From positions 152,886 through 216,885 of the forward strand of contig DATJYC010000049.1 in NCBI GenBank assembly GCA_035499735.1: a DNA stretch of 64,000 nt, written 5' to 3'. Below are positions 8,769 through 17,286 of the stretch, piece by piece. Position numbers and translations under genes: made by a program. The first letter of the stretch is position 1. Each line of letters opens with the position of its first letter. The notes below the pieces were generated by a model. The model saw nothing but the letters and a program-made list of their open reading frames with translations, was not told where the DNA came from and searched no databases. This DNA is from VBDM01 sp035499735 (GTDB taxonomy: Bacteria; Pseudomonadota; Gammaproteobacteria; Burkholderiales; SG8-39).

Positions 8769-9592
8769 GCCCGAGCGCTCCGTATCGCGTCGCCCTTGTG
8801 CAAATGGTGTCCACGCCTGTCGTTGCGGAGAATCTGGACGCCGCGGAGGGCCTCGTGGCACAGGCGGCGGCGGGCGGGGCGAAGCTGGTGGCGCTCCCCG
8901 AGTATTTCTGCATTCTCGGGATGCGCGACACCGACAAGCTGGCCGCGCGGGAGAAGGACGGCGCCGGCCCCGTCCAGGAATTCCTGGCGGGAACGGCCAG
9001 GCGACACGGCATCTGGCTTGTTGGGGGATCGGTGCCGCTCGAGTGCGCCGACCCGGGCAAGGTGCGCAACAGCTGCCTCATCTACGACGCCGAGGGAAGG
9101 CGCGTCGCCCGCTACGACAAGATTCACCTGTTCGGGCTGGAGCTGGGGGCCGAGCAGTTCGACGAGGGCCGGACCATCGAAGCAGGGACGGCGCCCTGCG
9201 CCATCGAGTCGCCGTTCGGGCGCATCGCCGTTTCGGTGTGCTACGACGTGCGTTTCCCCGAACTGTACCGCGCGCTCGCACCCATGGACCTCATCCTCGT
9301 GCCGTCGGCGTTCACCGCGACCACCGGACGCGCGCACTGGGAAACGCTGCTTCGAGCCCGCGCGATCGAGAATCTCGCCTGGGTTCTGGCGCCCGCGCAG
9401 GGCGGCACCCACGCGAGCGGCCGGCAGACGCACGGGCACACCATGGTGGTCGACCCCTGGGGCAAGATCGTCGCCGAGCGCGCGACCGGAGCGGGCATCG
9501 TACTGGCCGACATCGACCCTTCCTTCCAGTCGCAGATGCGCAGGAGCCTCCCGGCGCTCGCGCACCGCGTCATGCAGGCCCGTCGGAGCTAG
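8765..9592 (+). CDS. Nitrilase-superfamily amidase, Nit1/YbeM-like
   Basis: A 275-residue carbon-nitrogen hydrolase. The catalytic triad is visible as Glu46 (LVALPEYF), Lys119 (ARYDKIHLF) and Cys159 (SVCYDVRFPE). The group containing mammalian Nit1 and bacterial YbeM removes the amide of deaminated glutathione, a metabolite-repair reaction, and this protein has the same length and motifs. Substrate assignment is inference. The gene overlaps yhdP by four bases and is followed 34 bases later by tldD. The trio is a recurrent neighbourhood in betaproteobacteria. Confidence 0.85.
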   Translation: MSPSAPYRVALVQMVSTPVVAENLDAAEGLVAQAAAGGAKLVALPEYFCILGMRDTDKLAAREKDGAGPVQEFLAGTARRHGIWLVGGSVPLECADPGKVRNSCLIYDAEGRRVARYDKIHLFGLELGAEQFDEGRTIEAGTAPCAIESPFGRIAVSVCYDVRFPELYRALAPMDLILVPSAFTATTGRAHWETLLRARAIENLAWVLAPAQGGTHASGRQTHGHTMVVDPWGKIVAERATGAGIVLADIDPSFQSQMRRSLPALAHRVMQARRS

Positions 9593-9626
9593 AATATCGG
9601 GCGTATCGCCCCCACGTTTCGGATCC

Positions 9627-11072
9627 ATGGATACCAGAGAGCAGCTCCTTTCCACGGCGCAATCCTTCTTGCTCGCCCCGCACGACCTCGAGGCAGGAAA
9701 GCTCGAAAGCGTGTTCGGCTCCCTGCTGACGCACCGGCTCGACTACGCGGACCTGTACTTCCAGTACGCGCGCAGCGAGGGCTGGAGCCTGGAGGAGGGT
9801 ATCGTCAAGTCGGGCAGCTTCAGCATCGACCAGGGGGTGGGCGTGCGCGCGATCGCGGGAGAAAAAACCGCGTTCGCGTATTCCGACGAGATCAGCCTTA
9901 CCGCGCTCGAAGACGCGGCCCGGGCCACGCGCGCGATCGCAGCCGGCGGCGGAGCGCGGCACCCGGTGGCGGCGCGGCCGAGCTCGGGGCTGCAGCTCTA
10001 CCGCCCGATCGACCCGCTCGCATCGCTCGAGGACGCGAGGAAGGTGAAGCTTCTCGAGCGCCTGGAAAGCCTGTGCCGCGCGCGCGACCCGCGCATCATC
10101 CAGGTCATGGCGAGCCTCGCCGCAGAATACGAAGTCGTGCTCGTTGCGCGCTCGGACGGCGCACTCGCGGCAGACGTGCGGCCGCTGGTGCGCATGTCGG
10201 TGCAGGTCATCGCCGAGGAGAACGGGCGCCGCGAGCAGGGCTCCTCAGGCGGAGGCGGGCGAGGCGACTACGCGTACTTCAGCGAGCAGCGGCTGCAGGA
10301 ATACGCGAACCACGCCGTGGACCAGGCAATCGTGAACCTGAGGTCGCGGCCGGCGCCCGCCGGGACGATGACGGTCGTGCTCGGGCCGGGGTGGCCGGGC
10401 GTACTGCTTCACGAGGCCATAGGCCACGGCCTGGAAGGCGACTTCAACCGCAAGGGCTCGTCGGCGTTCGCGGGCAAGATCGGCAGGAAAGTCGCGGCAA
10501 AGGGCGTCACCGTGGTCGACGACGGGACCCTGCCCGGAAGGCGCGGATCGCTGAACATCGACGATGAGGGCAACCCCACGCAGCGCAACTTCCTCATAGA
10601 GGACGGCGTGCTGCGCGGCTACATGCAGGACAGCCTGAACGCGCGCCTGATGGGCGTGCCGGTGACCGGGAACGGCCGGCGCGAATCCTTCGCGCACGTC
10701 GTAATGCCGCGAATGACGAATACCTACATGCTGAACGGCGACAAGGATCCCGAGGAGATCATCGCTTCCGTGAAGAAGGGTCTCTACGCAGTCAACTTCG
10801 GCGGCGGACAGGTCGACATCACGAACGGCAAGTTCGTGTTCTCGGCCTCGGAAGCGCACATGATCGAGAACGGCAAGGTCACCTATCCCGTGAAGGGCGC
10901 GACCCTGATCGGCAACGGCCCTGATGTGCTCACGCGCGTCTCGATGATCGGCAACGACCTCGCGCTCGACACCGGGGTCGGTACCTGCGGCAAGGAGGGC
11001 CAGAGCGTTCCCGTCGGCGTGGGTCAGCCGACGCTTAGGATCGACGGCTTGACGGTGGGCGGCACGGCCTGA
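9627..11072 (+). CDS. tldD: Metalloprotease TldD
   Basis: A 481-residue TldD subunit of the TldD/TldE (PmbA) zinc protease, which degrades unfolded peptides and matures some modified peptides such as microcin B17. The zinc motif HEAIGH is clear (LLHEAIGHGLEGDF), and downstream NMPR-like and GGGQVDITNGKF features are typical. The start is the ATG of MDTREQLL. The open frame extends upstream inside the nitrilase gene, but that part is out of frame with it and not meaningful. The partner TldE is not in the window. It is probably cotranscribed with yhdP and the nitrilase gene. Confidence 0.95.
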   Translation: MDTREQLLSTAQSFLLAPHDLEAGKLESVFGSLLTHRLDYADLYFQYARSEGWSLEEGIVKSGSFSIDQGVGVRAIAGEKTAFAYSDEISLTALEDAARATRAIAAGGGARHPVAARPSSGLQLYRPIDPLASLEDARKVKLLERLESLCRARDPRIIQVMASLAAEYEVVLVARSDGALAADVRPLVRMSVQVIAEENGRREQGSSGGGGRGDYAYFSEQRLQEYANHAVDQAIVNLRSRPAPAGTMTVVLGPGWPGVLLHEAIGHGLEGDFNRKGSSAFAGKIGRKVAAKGVTVVDDGTLPGRRGSLNIDDEGNPTQRNFLIEDGVLRGYMQDSLNARLMGVPVTGNGRRESFAHVVMPRMTNTYMLNGDKDPEEIIASVKKGLYAVNFGGGQVDITNGKFVFSASEAHMIENGKVTYPVKGATLIGNGPDVLTRVSMIGNDLALDTGVGTCGKEGQSVPVGVGQPTLRIDGLTVGGTA

Positions 11073-11118
11073 CACGTCGCGGTCGCGGATTTCACCTGCT
11101 CGAAGCGCTCGGCGCGCC

Positions 11119-12276
11119 ATGGCTGACATCGAACTCATGTCCGGACAGGTCCTGTTCCAGGAAGGCGCGGCCAGCCGGCATATCTACCGCGTCGTTTCAG
11201 GCGAGATCGAAGTCAGCCGTCGGATGGGGGACGGCGTTGCCGTCCTGGGGCGCGTCGGGTCCGGGAGCTTCGTCGGCGAGATGGGCACTCTGGTGTGGGC
11301 GCCCCGCAGCGGCACGGCGCGGGCCGTCTCGGACACGGTTCTGAGACGCTACCGCCGCAGCGAGTTTCTCGCGGAAATCGTCCGCGACCCGGATCTCTCG
11401 GCGCAGGTGCTCAACGGCCTGAGCCTTCGTTCGCGCGCGCAGATTGAGTTTCTGCGCGGCGCGCCGGCGCCGAGCAGGCGCGCGTCGGGTCTCCAACGCT
11501 TCATCGAGGCATTGCGCTCGCTCCTCAAGCGGGCGCCGCACCAGGGCGCGCTGCGCGTCGCCATCGAGAGATCCGGATTCACGCGCTGCGAATTCGAGCC
11601 GGGATGCGCCCTGTTCGAGGAAGGCTCGCCATCCGACAGCGTCTTCTGGATCGAGTCCGGTCGGGTCCTCGTCCGCACCCGGGACAACAGCGGAGCCGAC
11701 CGGCGCGCAGGGCACGCCCGAGCCGGCGAATTTCTCGGCGAGATGGGAGTGCTCGAGTCGCTGCCCCGCTCGGCCACCGCGATCGCCGCCGCGGAGGTGG
11801 CGGCCTACAGGATGTCCCCCGAGGAGTTCAGCGCGCTGCTGCGGCGCTCGCCCGCCGCGGTGCTCACTGTGATCGACGCGCTTTGCGAGCGCGCGCGACG
11901 CACCCACAGGCGCAGCGCCGCCTGGGACGGCCGTGCCGGCAACCTGCTCGATGCCCTGCGTACCGTGGACAGCATGGCGCAGCTGGCCGAGCAGCGGCTC
12001 GTGGACGAGGCGCACCGCGTCCGCGCCTACGTCGCGGTACAGTGGGGACGCGGGAAAGCCATGACCGCGACCTACCACAAGTACCTGCGGGGCGCGGCCA
12101 CCCGCGAGGAGATGGAGCAGGCGAACGCGGTGCTGCGCGACTACCTCAAGATCGCGGGCCTCGGCACCCTGCTCATCCTGCCCGGCGCGCCCGTCACCAT
12201 TCCCCTGGTCGCGAAGCTCGGCAAAGCGCTCGGCGTCGACATCTTCCCGAAGGACGTGGAAGCGGAGACGAACTGA
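11119..12276 (+). CDS. Double cyclic-nucleotide-binding protein with LETM1-like C terminus
   Basis: A 385-residue protein with three parts. Residues 1-115 and about 150-265 are two cNMP-binding folds. Both keep the phosphate-binding Glu and Arg: VGEMGTL with RSGTARA in the first, LGEMGVLESLPRSATA in the second. Residues about 300-380 form a helical region with the hydrophobic run LGTLLILPGAPVTIP followed by LAKLGKALGVDIFP-like sequence, which resembles the LETM1 ribosome-binding-like domain. There is no helix-turn-helix, so it is not a Crp-type regulator. It has no signal peptide. It is convergent with the SulP gene, only one base separating their stops. The LETM1 match is by eye; ligand and target are unknown. 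Confidence 0.7.
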   Translation: MADIELMSGQVLFQEGAASRHIYRVVSGEIEVSRRMGDGVAVLGRVGSGSFVGEMGTLVWAPRSGTARAVSDTVLRRYRRSEFLAEIVRDPDLSAQVLNGLSLRSRAQIEFLRGAPAPSRRASGLQRFIEALRSLLKRAPHQGALRVAIERSGFTRCEFEPGCALFEEGSPSDSVFWIESGRVLVRTRDNSGADRRAGHARAGEFLGEMGVLESLPRSATAIAAAEVAAYRMSPEEFSALLRRSPAAVLTVIDALCERARRTHRRSAAWDGRAGNLLDALRTVDSMAQLAEQRLVDEAHRVRAYVAVQWGRGKAMTATYHKYLRGAATREEMEQANAVLRDYLKIAGLGTLLILPGAPVTIPLVAKLGKALGVDIFPKDVEAETN

Positions 12277-12277
12277 C

Positions 12278-13900
12278 TCAGATGTCCGTCCGCCGGCGCC
12301 GATCCTGCCTGCGGCGGTTGCCATCGAGAACGGACGCGTCGCCGGACCGCTGCTCGGCGCCGGTCGCGACGTCCCGGCGGTCCCGGCCCCTGCGGCGATC
12401 AACGAAAGCGGCCTTCTGCCCCGCCTTCAGCGCGGCAAGCCAGCGAATTCCCTCGCGATCGATGTAGTAGCACTCGGAGAAATCGATGACCACCTCTTCC
12501 GTGCCTGCGAGAGCTCTGTGATACATGGACTCGATCACCGGAAGCGAGCCGTAGTAGATGTTGCCCCGGATCTTCAGGACGTTGCCGCGCAGGCTGATGT
12601 CGGGATGCGCCTGCTGCCACTTGGAATAGGCGATGGCAAGCGCCGAGCCGACGAGAACGGCCTCGAAGAGATCGAGGAAAAGAACCGAGAGGAAGGACGC
12701 CATGAACACGGTTGCTTCGTGCCGGCTCTGGAGGTGCGGCTTGATGTCTTCCCAGTTGATCATATTGGCGCCGAGCAGCACGATGATCCCTGCCATCGCG
12801 GGCATGGGTATGACCGCGATCGCCCTGGCGAGAAACACCACCAGCAGCAGCAGCCACAGCGCGGAGCTAGCAATCGCGATACGGCTGTGTATCCCCAGCT
12901 TGTTCACGAGCCACATGCGGTTGAAAGACGCGCAGGTGGGCAGCGAGGATAGAAACGGCAGAAGGCAGTTGGAGACGGCATCGGAGAAAATGGCTTTGCG
13001 GCTGTCCGTAAAGCCGCCGACCTTGCGGCTCATGCGGCGCATGGCCGCCACCGTCTGAAACAGCCCGAGCAGGGCCAGTGTCAGGGCGCCGGGGAGGATG
13101 GAGATGACATCCGGCATCGACTCCTGATTGAACAGCGGCATTGACGGCAGTACGAAGCCGATGGAAGACAGGTTGCCAATCTGCTCGATCAGCGTGTTCT
13201 GTAGTCCCAGCGTCGCGTTCAGGTACTGCGAGTAGAGCGTGCCGGCCGCGATGCCGAAAAGGATCGCCCAGTTTCGCAGCCGCTCGAACTGCTGGACGAC
13301 GACGCAGGTCAGCAGCGTGACGAGCCCGATCTGGATCGCGTAAAGGTTGCCGATCTCCAGCAATGCGAGAAGCGACTGCCAGGCGATCCACAGCGGCCAC
13401 TCCACCTCGGTGTTGAGCGGCAACCCGGCGAACGTGGTCAGCGACCGGAAGATCAGGATCAGGCCGATGCCGCAGATCATGCCGTTGATCACGGGCTCGC
13501 TGATGAGGTCCAGCATGCGGCCCAGGGGACGGACGAGGTAGAACATCAGCTGGATCAGCCCGGCCATGAGGCCCAGGGTGAGCGCGAGGCCCATGTATTC
13601 CGCGCCGAACGGCGGGGCCGTGGGTAGCAGGGTGACCCCGATCGAGGCCGACATGGCGGTATTGGGTCCTCCGTGGAAGACCCGCGACGGGTTGAGCAGG
13701 CTGCAGAACAGCACGCCCCAGATGGCGGCATAGATGCCGAAGTGCGGAGGCACGCCGGCAAGGGTGACGGAAAAGGCCACCGCCTGCGGCAGCGTCACCA
13801 GAGCCAGGGTCAGGCCGACCACCAGATTGCGGCTTAGCCCGGGCCAGCGCTCGACGACGAAGGCCCGGTATTTTCCCGCAAGCGCCGCCGACTTCATCAT
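12278..13900 (-). CDS. SulP family anion transporter with STAS domain
   Basis: A 540-residue SLC26/SulP transporter. About a dozen hydrophobic segments cover residues 25-425, including TLPQAVAFSVTLAGVPP at the first helices and PMPAMAGIIVLLGANM near the end of the membrane part. A STAS domain follows at about 440-510 (VVIDFSECYYIDREG). Family members move sulfate, bicarbonate, dicarboxylates or other anions. The final 40 residues are unusually arginine-rich (RRRGRDRRD, NRRRQDRRRR). It is the last gene of the six-gene minus-strand operon and overlaps the cytochrome stop by four bases (ATGA). Context with thiosulfate-type cytochromes suggests sulfate or another sulfur oxyanion, which is inference. 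Confidence 0.88.
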   Translation of the reverse strand: MMKSAALAGKYRAFVVERWPGLSRNLVVGLTLALVTLPQAVAFSVTLAGVPPHFGIYAAIWGVLFCSLLNPSRVFHGGPNTAMSASIGVTLLPTAPPFGAEYMGLALTLGLMAGLIQLMFYLVRPLGRMLDLISEPVINGMICGIGLILIFRSLTTFAGLPLNTEVEWPLWIAWQSLLALLEIGNLYAIQIGLVTLLTCVVVQQFERLRNWAILFGIAAGTLYSQYLNATLGLQNTLIEQIGNLSSIGFVLPSMPLFNQESMPDVISILPGALTLALLGLFQTVAAMRRMSRKVGGFTDSRKAIFSDAVSNCLLPFLSSLPTCASFNRMWLVNKLGIHSRIAIASSALWLLLLVVFLARAIAVIPMPAMAGIIVLLGANMINWEDIKPHLQSRHEATVFMASFLSVLFLDLFEAVLVGSALAIAYSKWQQAHPDISLRGNVLKIRGNIYYGSLPVIESMYHRALAGTEEVVIDFSECYYIDREGIRWLAALKAGQKAAFVDRRRGRDRRDVATGAEQRSGDASVLDGNRRRQDRRRRTDI

Positions 13901-14994
13901 CGGCCCTGTTCTGGCCCCGCCCGGGGTTCGTCGCCGCGCGCCGATCCGCTCATCCGCAGCAGGGGAGGCAGGACCTTCATCAGGATCTGCTGGACGAGCG
14001 CGACGACAGGCCCCTGTCGGTCGCCCGCAGGCCTGGGCAGGTTGCTGAGGTAGTAGGCGATATCGCGGCATTCCTGGTTGGGCAAGGTGTTCTCCTTCCC
14101 CAGGGGCATATTCCGGCAGATGAACCCGGGGAGGATCGTCGAGACGTAATAGAAATAGTTGCGCGACTGCATGTTCCAGGCATTGGGCCCGGCGATCGCG
14201 GGCGCCACGAGATGGCCCTCTGCGTCCACCACGCCGAAGGCCTGGGGGCCGTGGCAGCTGGCACACTTGTGCTTGTAGAGCGCTTCGCCGCGAACATAAT
14301 CGTCGCCCTGCTTGGGCGTGGCGGACGCGGGAATCTCGTCGATACCCTGCTCGTCGTAGCGGTTGCCTATCTTCATGTCCAGCGCGGCCGAGAGGAAGCG
14401 GCTATAGGACGTGACGTCGCGTATGACGTCATCGGCGATGTTGGGCTTGTAGCCGTTGGACGAGTTGATGTAGCACTGCATCTGCCGCAGCTCGAAGGGC
14501 AGCAGCAGCCCGGTAAAACGGTCGTACATGTCCGCCATCGTCCACGAGGCGCCGAGATTCAGCGAGCCGACCAGCCGGTTGCCTGCCGGATCCTGCTTGT
14601 CCCCGATGCTCTGGTGGCAGTGCCGGCACGCCGTATGGGAACCGCGGATGAACCGCTTGGCATTCCAGCGCTCGTGGTCGGGATCGCTGGCTAGGCGCCC
14701 CTGGGTGTCATCGATGATGTTGCACCCGCGCTGGATGGCGCGAACATCGTCGTCGGAGTAGCCGCGTGCAGTGACCTTTGCGCCGGTGCGCTGCAGGACG
14801 TAGGGGGACTGGTAGACCTCGCCGCTCTCGAGGCCGTAGCGCGCGAGCTTTTCGGTGCAGGCCGGCGTCAGCGAGACCTCCGCGTGCCGGATGGCTTCCC
14901 TTTGGGCGTGTTCGTAGGTCGCCAGGAGGTAAAGTCCTCCGCAGGCGATTGCCAGCACCAGAAGCTTCATGAGTCTTTCGGCGAGCATGGACAT
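13897..14994 (-). CDS. Diheme c-type cytochrome, thiosulfate dehydrogenase (TsdA)-like
   Basis: A 365-residue membrane-anchored or exported protein (hydrophobic residues 9-25). There are two heme sites: CRHCH (Cys123, Cys126, His127) and CASCH (Cys244, Cys247, His248). After the first heme comes QCYINSSNG with Cys174, placed where TsdA and SoxA have the cysteine that ligates the active-site heme. After the second comes ICRNMPLGKENTLPNQE with Met296, matching the NMPLG motif of the TsdA electron-transfer heme. TsdA oxidises thiosulfate to tetrathionate or the reverse. The protein is about 100 residues longer than typical TsdA because of an N-terminal extension. It lies three bases after the monoheme cytochrome and overlaps the SulP start. 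Confidence 0.72.
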   Translation of the reverse strand: MSMLAERLMKLLVLAIACGGLYLLATYEHAQREAIRHAEVSLTPACTEKLARYGLESGEVYQSPYVLQRTGAKVTARGYSDDDVRAIQRGCNIIDDTQGRLASDPDHERWNAKRFIRGSHTACRHCHQSIGDKQDPAGNRLVGSLNLGASWTMADMYDRFTGLLLPFELRQMQCYINSSNGYKPNIADDVIRDVTSYSRFLSAALDMKIGNRYDEQGIDEIPASATPKQGDDYVRGEALYKHKCASCHGPQAFGVVDAEGHLVAPAIAGPNAWNMQSRNYFYYVSTILPGFICRNMPLGKENTLPNQECRDIAYYLSNLPRPAGDRQGPVVALVQQILMKVLPPLLRMSGSARGDEPRAGPEQGR

Positions 14995-14997
14995 AGG

Positions 14998-15552
14998 CTA
15001 TTTGGCTTTCCTCAGGGCGCCTTCGCTGAGCTGCAGGTGATGCGAGACCGTGCGTGCGAAAAGGCGAATGTCGCGGACCGCAGGCTCGTAGATGGTTGGC
15101 ACGAAGCCGTTCATCGGGCCGGCGTAGCAACGCCTCACCCTGTCCTCGAAGGACAGTCGAATTCCAAGCTTGGGGTCGACGCGGTCGGAGTTGACGAAGG
15201 CATAGGCCATATCCTCCGCCGTATGACAGGAGCCGCAGGCGTTGACGCGGTCGCCGGCGGTCTTGCGTGTGAAGCGCGGCGCGTATTTGTAAGTGTAGAA
15301 GACGAGGTTGTATCCGCTCTGGACCGCGCGCACGAACTGGCCGTCATCTCCGAAGTAGCTGACCCCGTACTCGGCGCTGAACTTCTCCCATCCGGGCTCC
15401 GACGACACTTCAGAGCGAAACGTTTGCACGCCCGACCCCAGATGCGCCCAGAGAACGAAGGCGACAATCAGTCCGACGACCGCGAACACCCCGCGCCGCG
15501 TCGGCTCCACGGACCCTTCGCGCTCCGTCTCCGTCGCCTCGTCCATAGCCAT
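14998..15552 (-). CDS. Membrane-anchored monoheme cytochrome c, SoxA/TsdA-like
   Basis: A protein of about 184 residues with an N-terminal transmembrane helix (about 21-38) and one heme motif CGSCH (Cys106, Cys109, His110). The segment RRCYAGPMNGFVP contains Cys142 in the C-x3-MNG context typical of the cysteine axial ligand in SoxA and TsdA, so a His/Cys-ligated heme is likely. It lacks the second heme. The start is set at MAMDEATETE, since the longer reading frame would overlap the upstream binding-protein gene. It is directly upstream of the diheme cytochrome, so the two may be an electron-transfer pair. Whether it is catalytic or an electron acceptor cannot be told. Confidence 0.7.
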   Translation of the reverse strand: MAMDEATETEREGSVEPTRRGVFAVVGLIVAFVLWAHLGSGVQTFRSEVSSEPGWEKFSAEYGVSYFGDDGQFVRAVQSGYNLVFYTYKYAPRFTRKTAGDRVNACGSCHTAEDMAYAFVNSDRVDPKLGIRLSFEDRVRRCYAGPMNGFVPTIYEPAVRDIRLFARTVSHHLQLSEGALRKAK

Positions 15553-15562
15553 GGTTCTAGGT

Positions 15563-16420
15563 CTACCGCGCGATGCCTTCCGCACCGAAGACCGCGGTCG
15601 TCATGCGGCGATGGGGCTCGTAGTCTCGGTCTCCCGCTCTCCCGAGCTTGGTCGTTCCGGCGGCCTTGAGCACCTCGCGGCCGGCAGCGCTATTGCCGAG
15701 GTCCACCAGGACTGCCTGGACCTCCTGGCGCAGCTTTGCCGGCATGGAGCGCTTCACGGCCCACGGCAGGAAAAGCAACGGCTCAGTCGACGCCAGGACT
15801 CTGAGTTGCTGCGTGTCAATCGCCTTCCTCACCACCGGGAGGTCGACGAGAATGTCTCCGCCGCCGGCGGCATCGGCCTGCTTGTGGTAGAGAGCGATCA
15901 GTGCATTCGGGGGGTTGACCGCGAGCTCGGTCTTGAAATCCCCTTCCTTCAGCCCGGCCCGCATGAGCAAATACCGCGGGGCGATATAGCTGAGCATCGC
16001 GTCCCTGCCGCCGCCGAAGATGATCGTGCGCCCGCGCAGCTGGGATACCTTGGTGATGCCGCTGTCCTTGCGCACGTAGAGCGCGCCTGCGACCGCGTCC
16101 TTGCCGAACTCCTGGCTGTGGGCGATCACCTGATAGCTCTGGGCCGAGCGGATGAAGTGGTACTGGTTGTAGTGGACGATGTCGTAGCGCCGGCTGGTGA
16201 CTCCTTCCCAGAAGGAGTCGAAATCCTTGGACGTGAGGAGCGCGACTTTGCGGCCGAGCTTCTCGCCCAGGTAGTTGGCGAGAGGTGAGAACTTCGTGAT
16301 CGTTTCGGTGGCCTTGTACCGCGGGAAGATCCCCATGGTCAAAGAATCGTCCGCGGCGTGGACGACGGGCGCCACTGCGGCCATCGCGATCAACCCGAGC
16401 GCGGGGATGAATCGATTCAT
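15563..16420 (-). CDS. PhnD-like periplasmic binding protein, copy B
   Basis: A 285-residue periplasmic phosphate/phosphonate-type binding protein with a signal peptide (cleavage near VVHA-ADD, residue 22). The fold signatures of the PhnD family are clear: YDIVHYNQYHFIRSAQ, GRTIIFGGG, AMLSYIAPRYLL and PNALIALYHKQADAAGGG. No ABC ATPase or permease is adjacent, so it is unlikely to be a classical uptake component and may be a sensor or delivery protein. It is closely related to the gene immediately upstream (copy A), overlapping it by four bases. It has no cysteine, unlike the arsenite sensor AioX. The ligand is unknown. Confidence 0.82.
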   Translation of the reverse strand: MNRFIPALGLIAMAAVAPVVHAADDSLTMGIFPRYKATETITKFSPLANYLGEKLGRKVALLTSKDFDSFWEGVTSRRYDIVHYNQYHFIRSAQSYQVIAHSQEFGKDAVAGALYVRKDSGITKVSQLRGRTIIFGGGRDAMLSYIAPRYLLMRAGLKEGDFKTELAVNPPNALIALYHKQADAAGGGDILVDLPVVRKAIDTQQLRVLASTEPLLFLPWAVKRSMPAKLRQEVQAVLVDLGNSAAGREVLKAAGTTKLGRAGDRDYEPHRRMTTAVFGAEGIAR

Positions 16421-17286
16421 GGAACGGCGCGGACCGTGCGCCTGGCCGGGCGCTCCGAACCGAATACCGCGGCCACCATTCTGCGATGCGGGTCGTAGTC
16501 CCGGTCTTCGGCTCTTTCCATTCCGGTCATGGTGGCTGCCTTGAGGACATCCCTCCCGGCCTCGCTGTCCGCGAGATGCACGAGCAGCGATTGAATGGAC
16601 TCCCGCAGCTTTGCCGGCATGGAGCGCTTCACGGCCCACGGCAGGTACAGCAGCGGCTCGCTCGTCGCCAGGACTCTGAGCTGCTGCGTGTCGATCGCAT
16701 TCTTCACCACGGGTTGCTCGATGAGCAGCTCTCCGCCGCCTGCGGCGTCGGCCTGCTTGTGGTAGAGAGCGATCAGCGCGTTCGGGGGGCTCACGGCGAG
16801 CTCGGTCTTGAAGTCCTCTTCCTTCAGCCCGGCCTGCATGAGCAGATACCGCGGGGCAATGTAGCTGAGCATCGCGTCCTTGCCGCCGCCGAAGATGATC
16901 GTGCGCCCGCGGAGCTGGGTTACCTCGGTGATGCCGCTATCCTTGCGCACGTAGAGCGCTCCAGCGACGGCGTTCTTGCCGAACTCCTGGCTGTGGGCGA
17001 TAACCTGATAGCTCTGGGCCGAGCGGATGAAGTGGTACTGGTTGTAATGGACGATGTCGTAGCGCTGTACGCTGACCGCGTTCCAGAACGACTCGAAATT
17101 CTTGGATGTAACCAACGTCACCTCGCGGCCGAGTCGCTCGCCAAGATACGCCGCCATCGGCGCAAATTGCCGTACCGTTTCCGCGGAATTGTTTCGGGGG
17201 AAGACGCTCAGGGTCAGCGGTTCTTCGGCGGCTTGGGCGATGCCCGCGGCGGCGAGCGCGGCCAAGGCGAGAGACCGGATCCTCAC
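16417..17286 (-). CDS. PhnD-like periplasmic binding protein, copy A
   Basis: A 289-residue paralogue of copy B with its own signal peptide (cleavage near GIAQA-AEE, residue 19). The start is GTG at the GTGA overlap with the GGDEF-EAL stop, since the long frame upstream is antisense or shadow sequence. By hand alignment, residues from RYDIVHYNQ to SMPAKLR differ at 17 of 154 positions from copy B, while the ends are much less alike. The tail carries a short basic extension (PARRTVRAVP). Position directly after a GGDEF-EAL gene suggests that it feeds periplasmic ligand information to c-di-GMP turnover. This is inference. Confidence 0.82.
   Translation of the reverse strand: MRIRSLALAALAAAGIAQAAEEPLTLSVFPRNNSAETVRQFAPMAAYLGERLGREVTLVTSKNFESFWNAVSVQRYDIVHYNQYHFIRSAQSYQVIAHSQEFGKNAVAGALYVRKDSGITEVTQLRGRTIIFGGGKDAMLSYIAPRYLLMQAGLKEEDFKTELAVSPPNALIALYHKQADAAGGGELLIEQPVVKNAIDTQQLRVLATSEPLLYLPWAVKRSMPAKLRESIQSLLVHLADSEAGRDVLKAATMTGMERAEDRDYDPHRRMVAAVFGSERPARRTVRAVP

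Noticed and set aside
12278..14266. A longer start for the SulP transporter
   Set aside because: The extra 120 or so codons lie inside the cytochrome gene in another frame and are Arg/Pro-rich without membrane segments. The ATGA overlap start at 13900 fits better.
15563..17286. AioX-type arsenite sensors
   Set aside because: These PhnD-like proteins have no cysteine, which the arsenite sensor uses, and no arsenite oxidase or AioSR genes are present.
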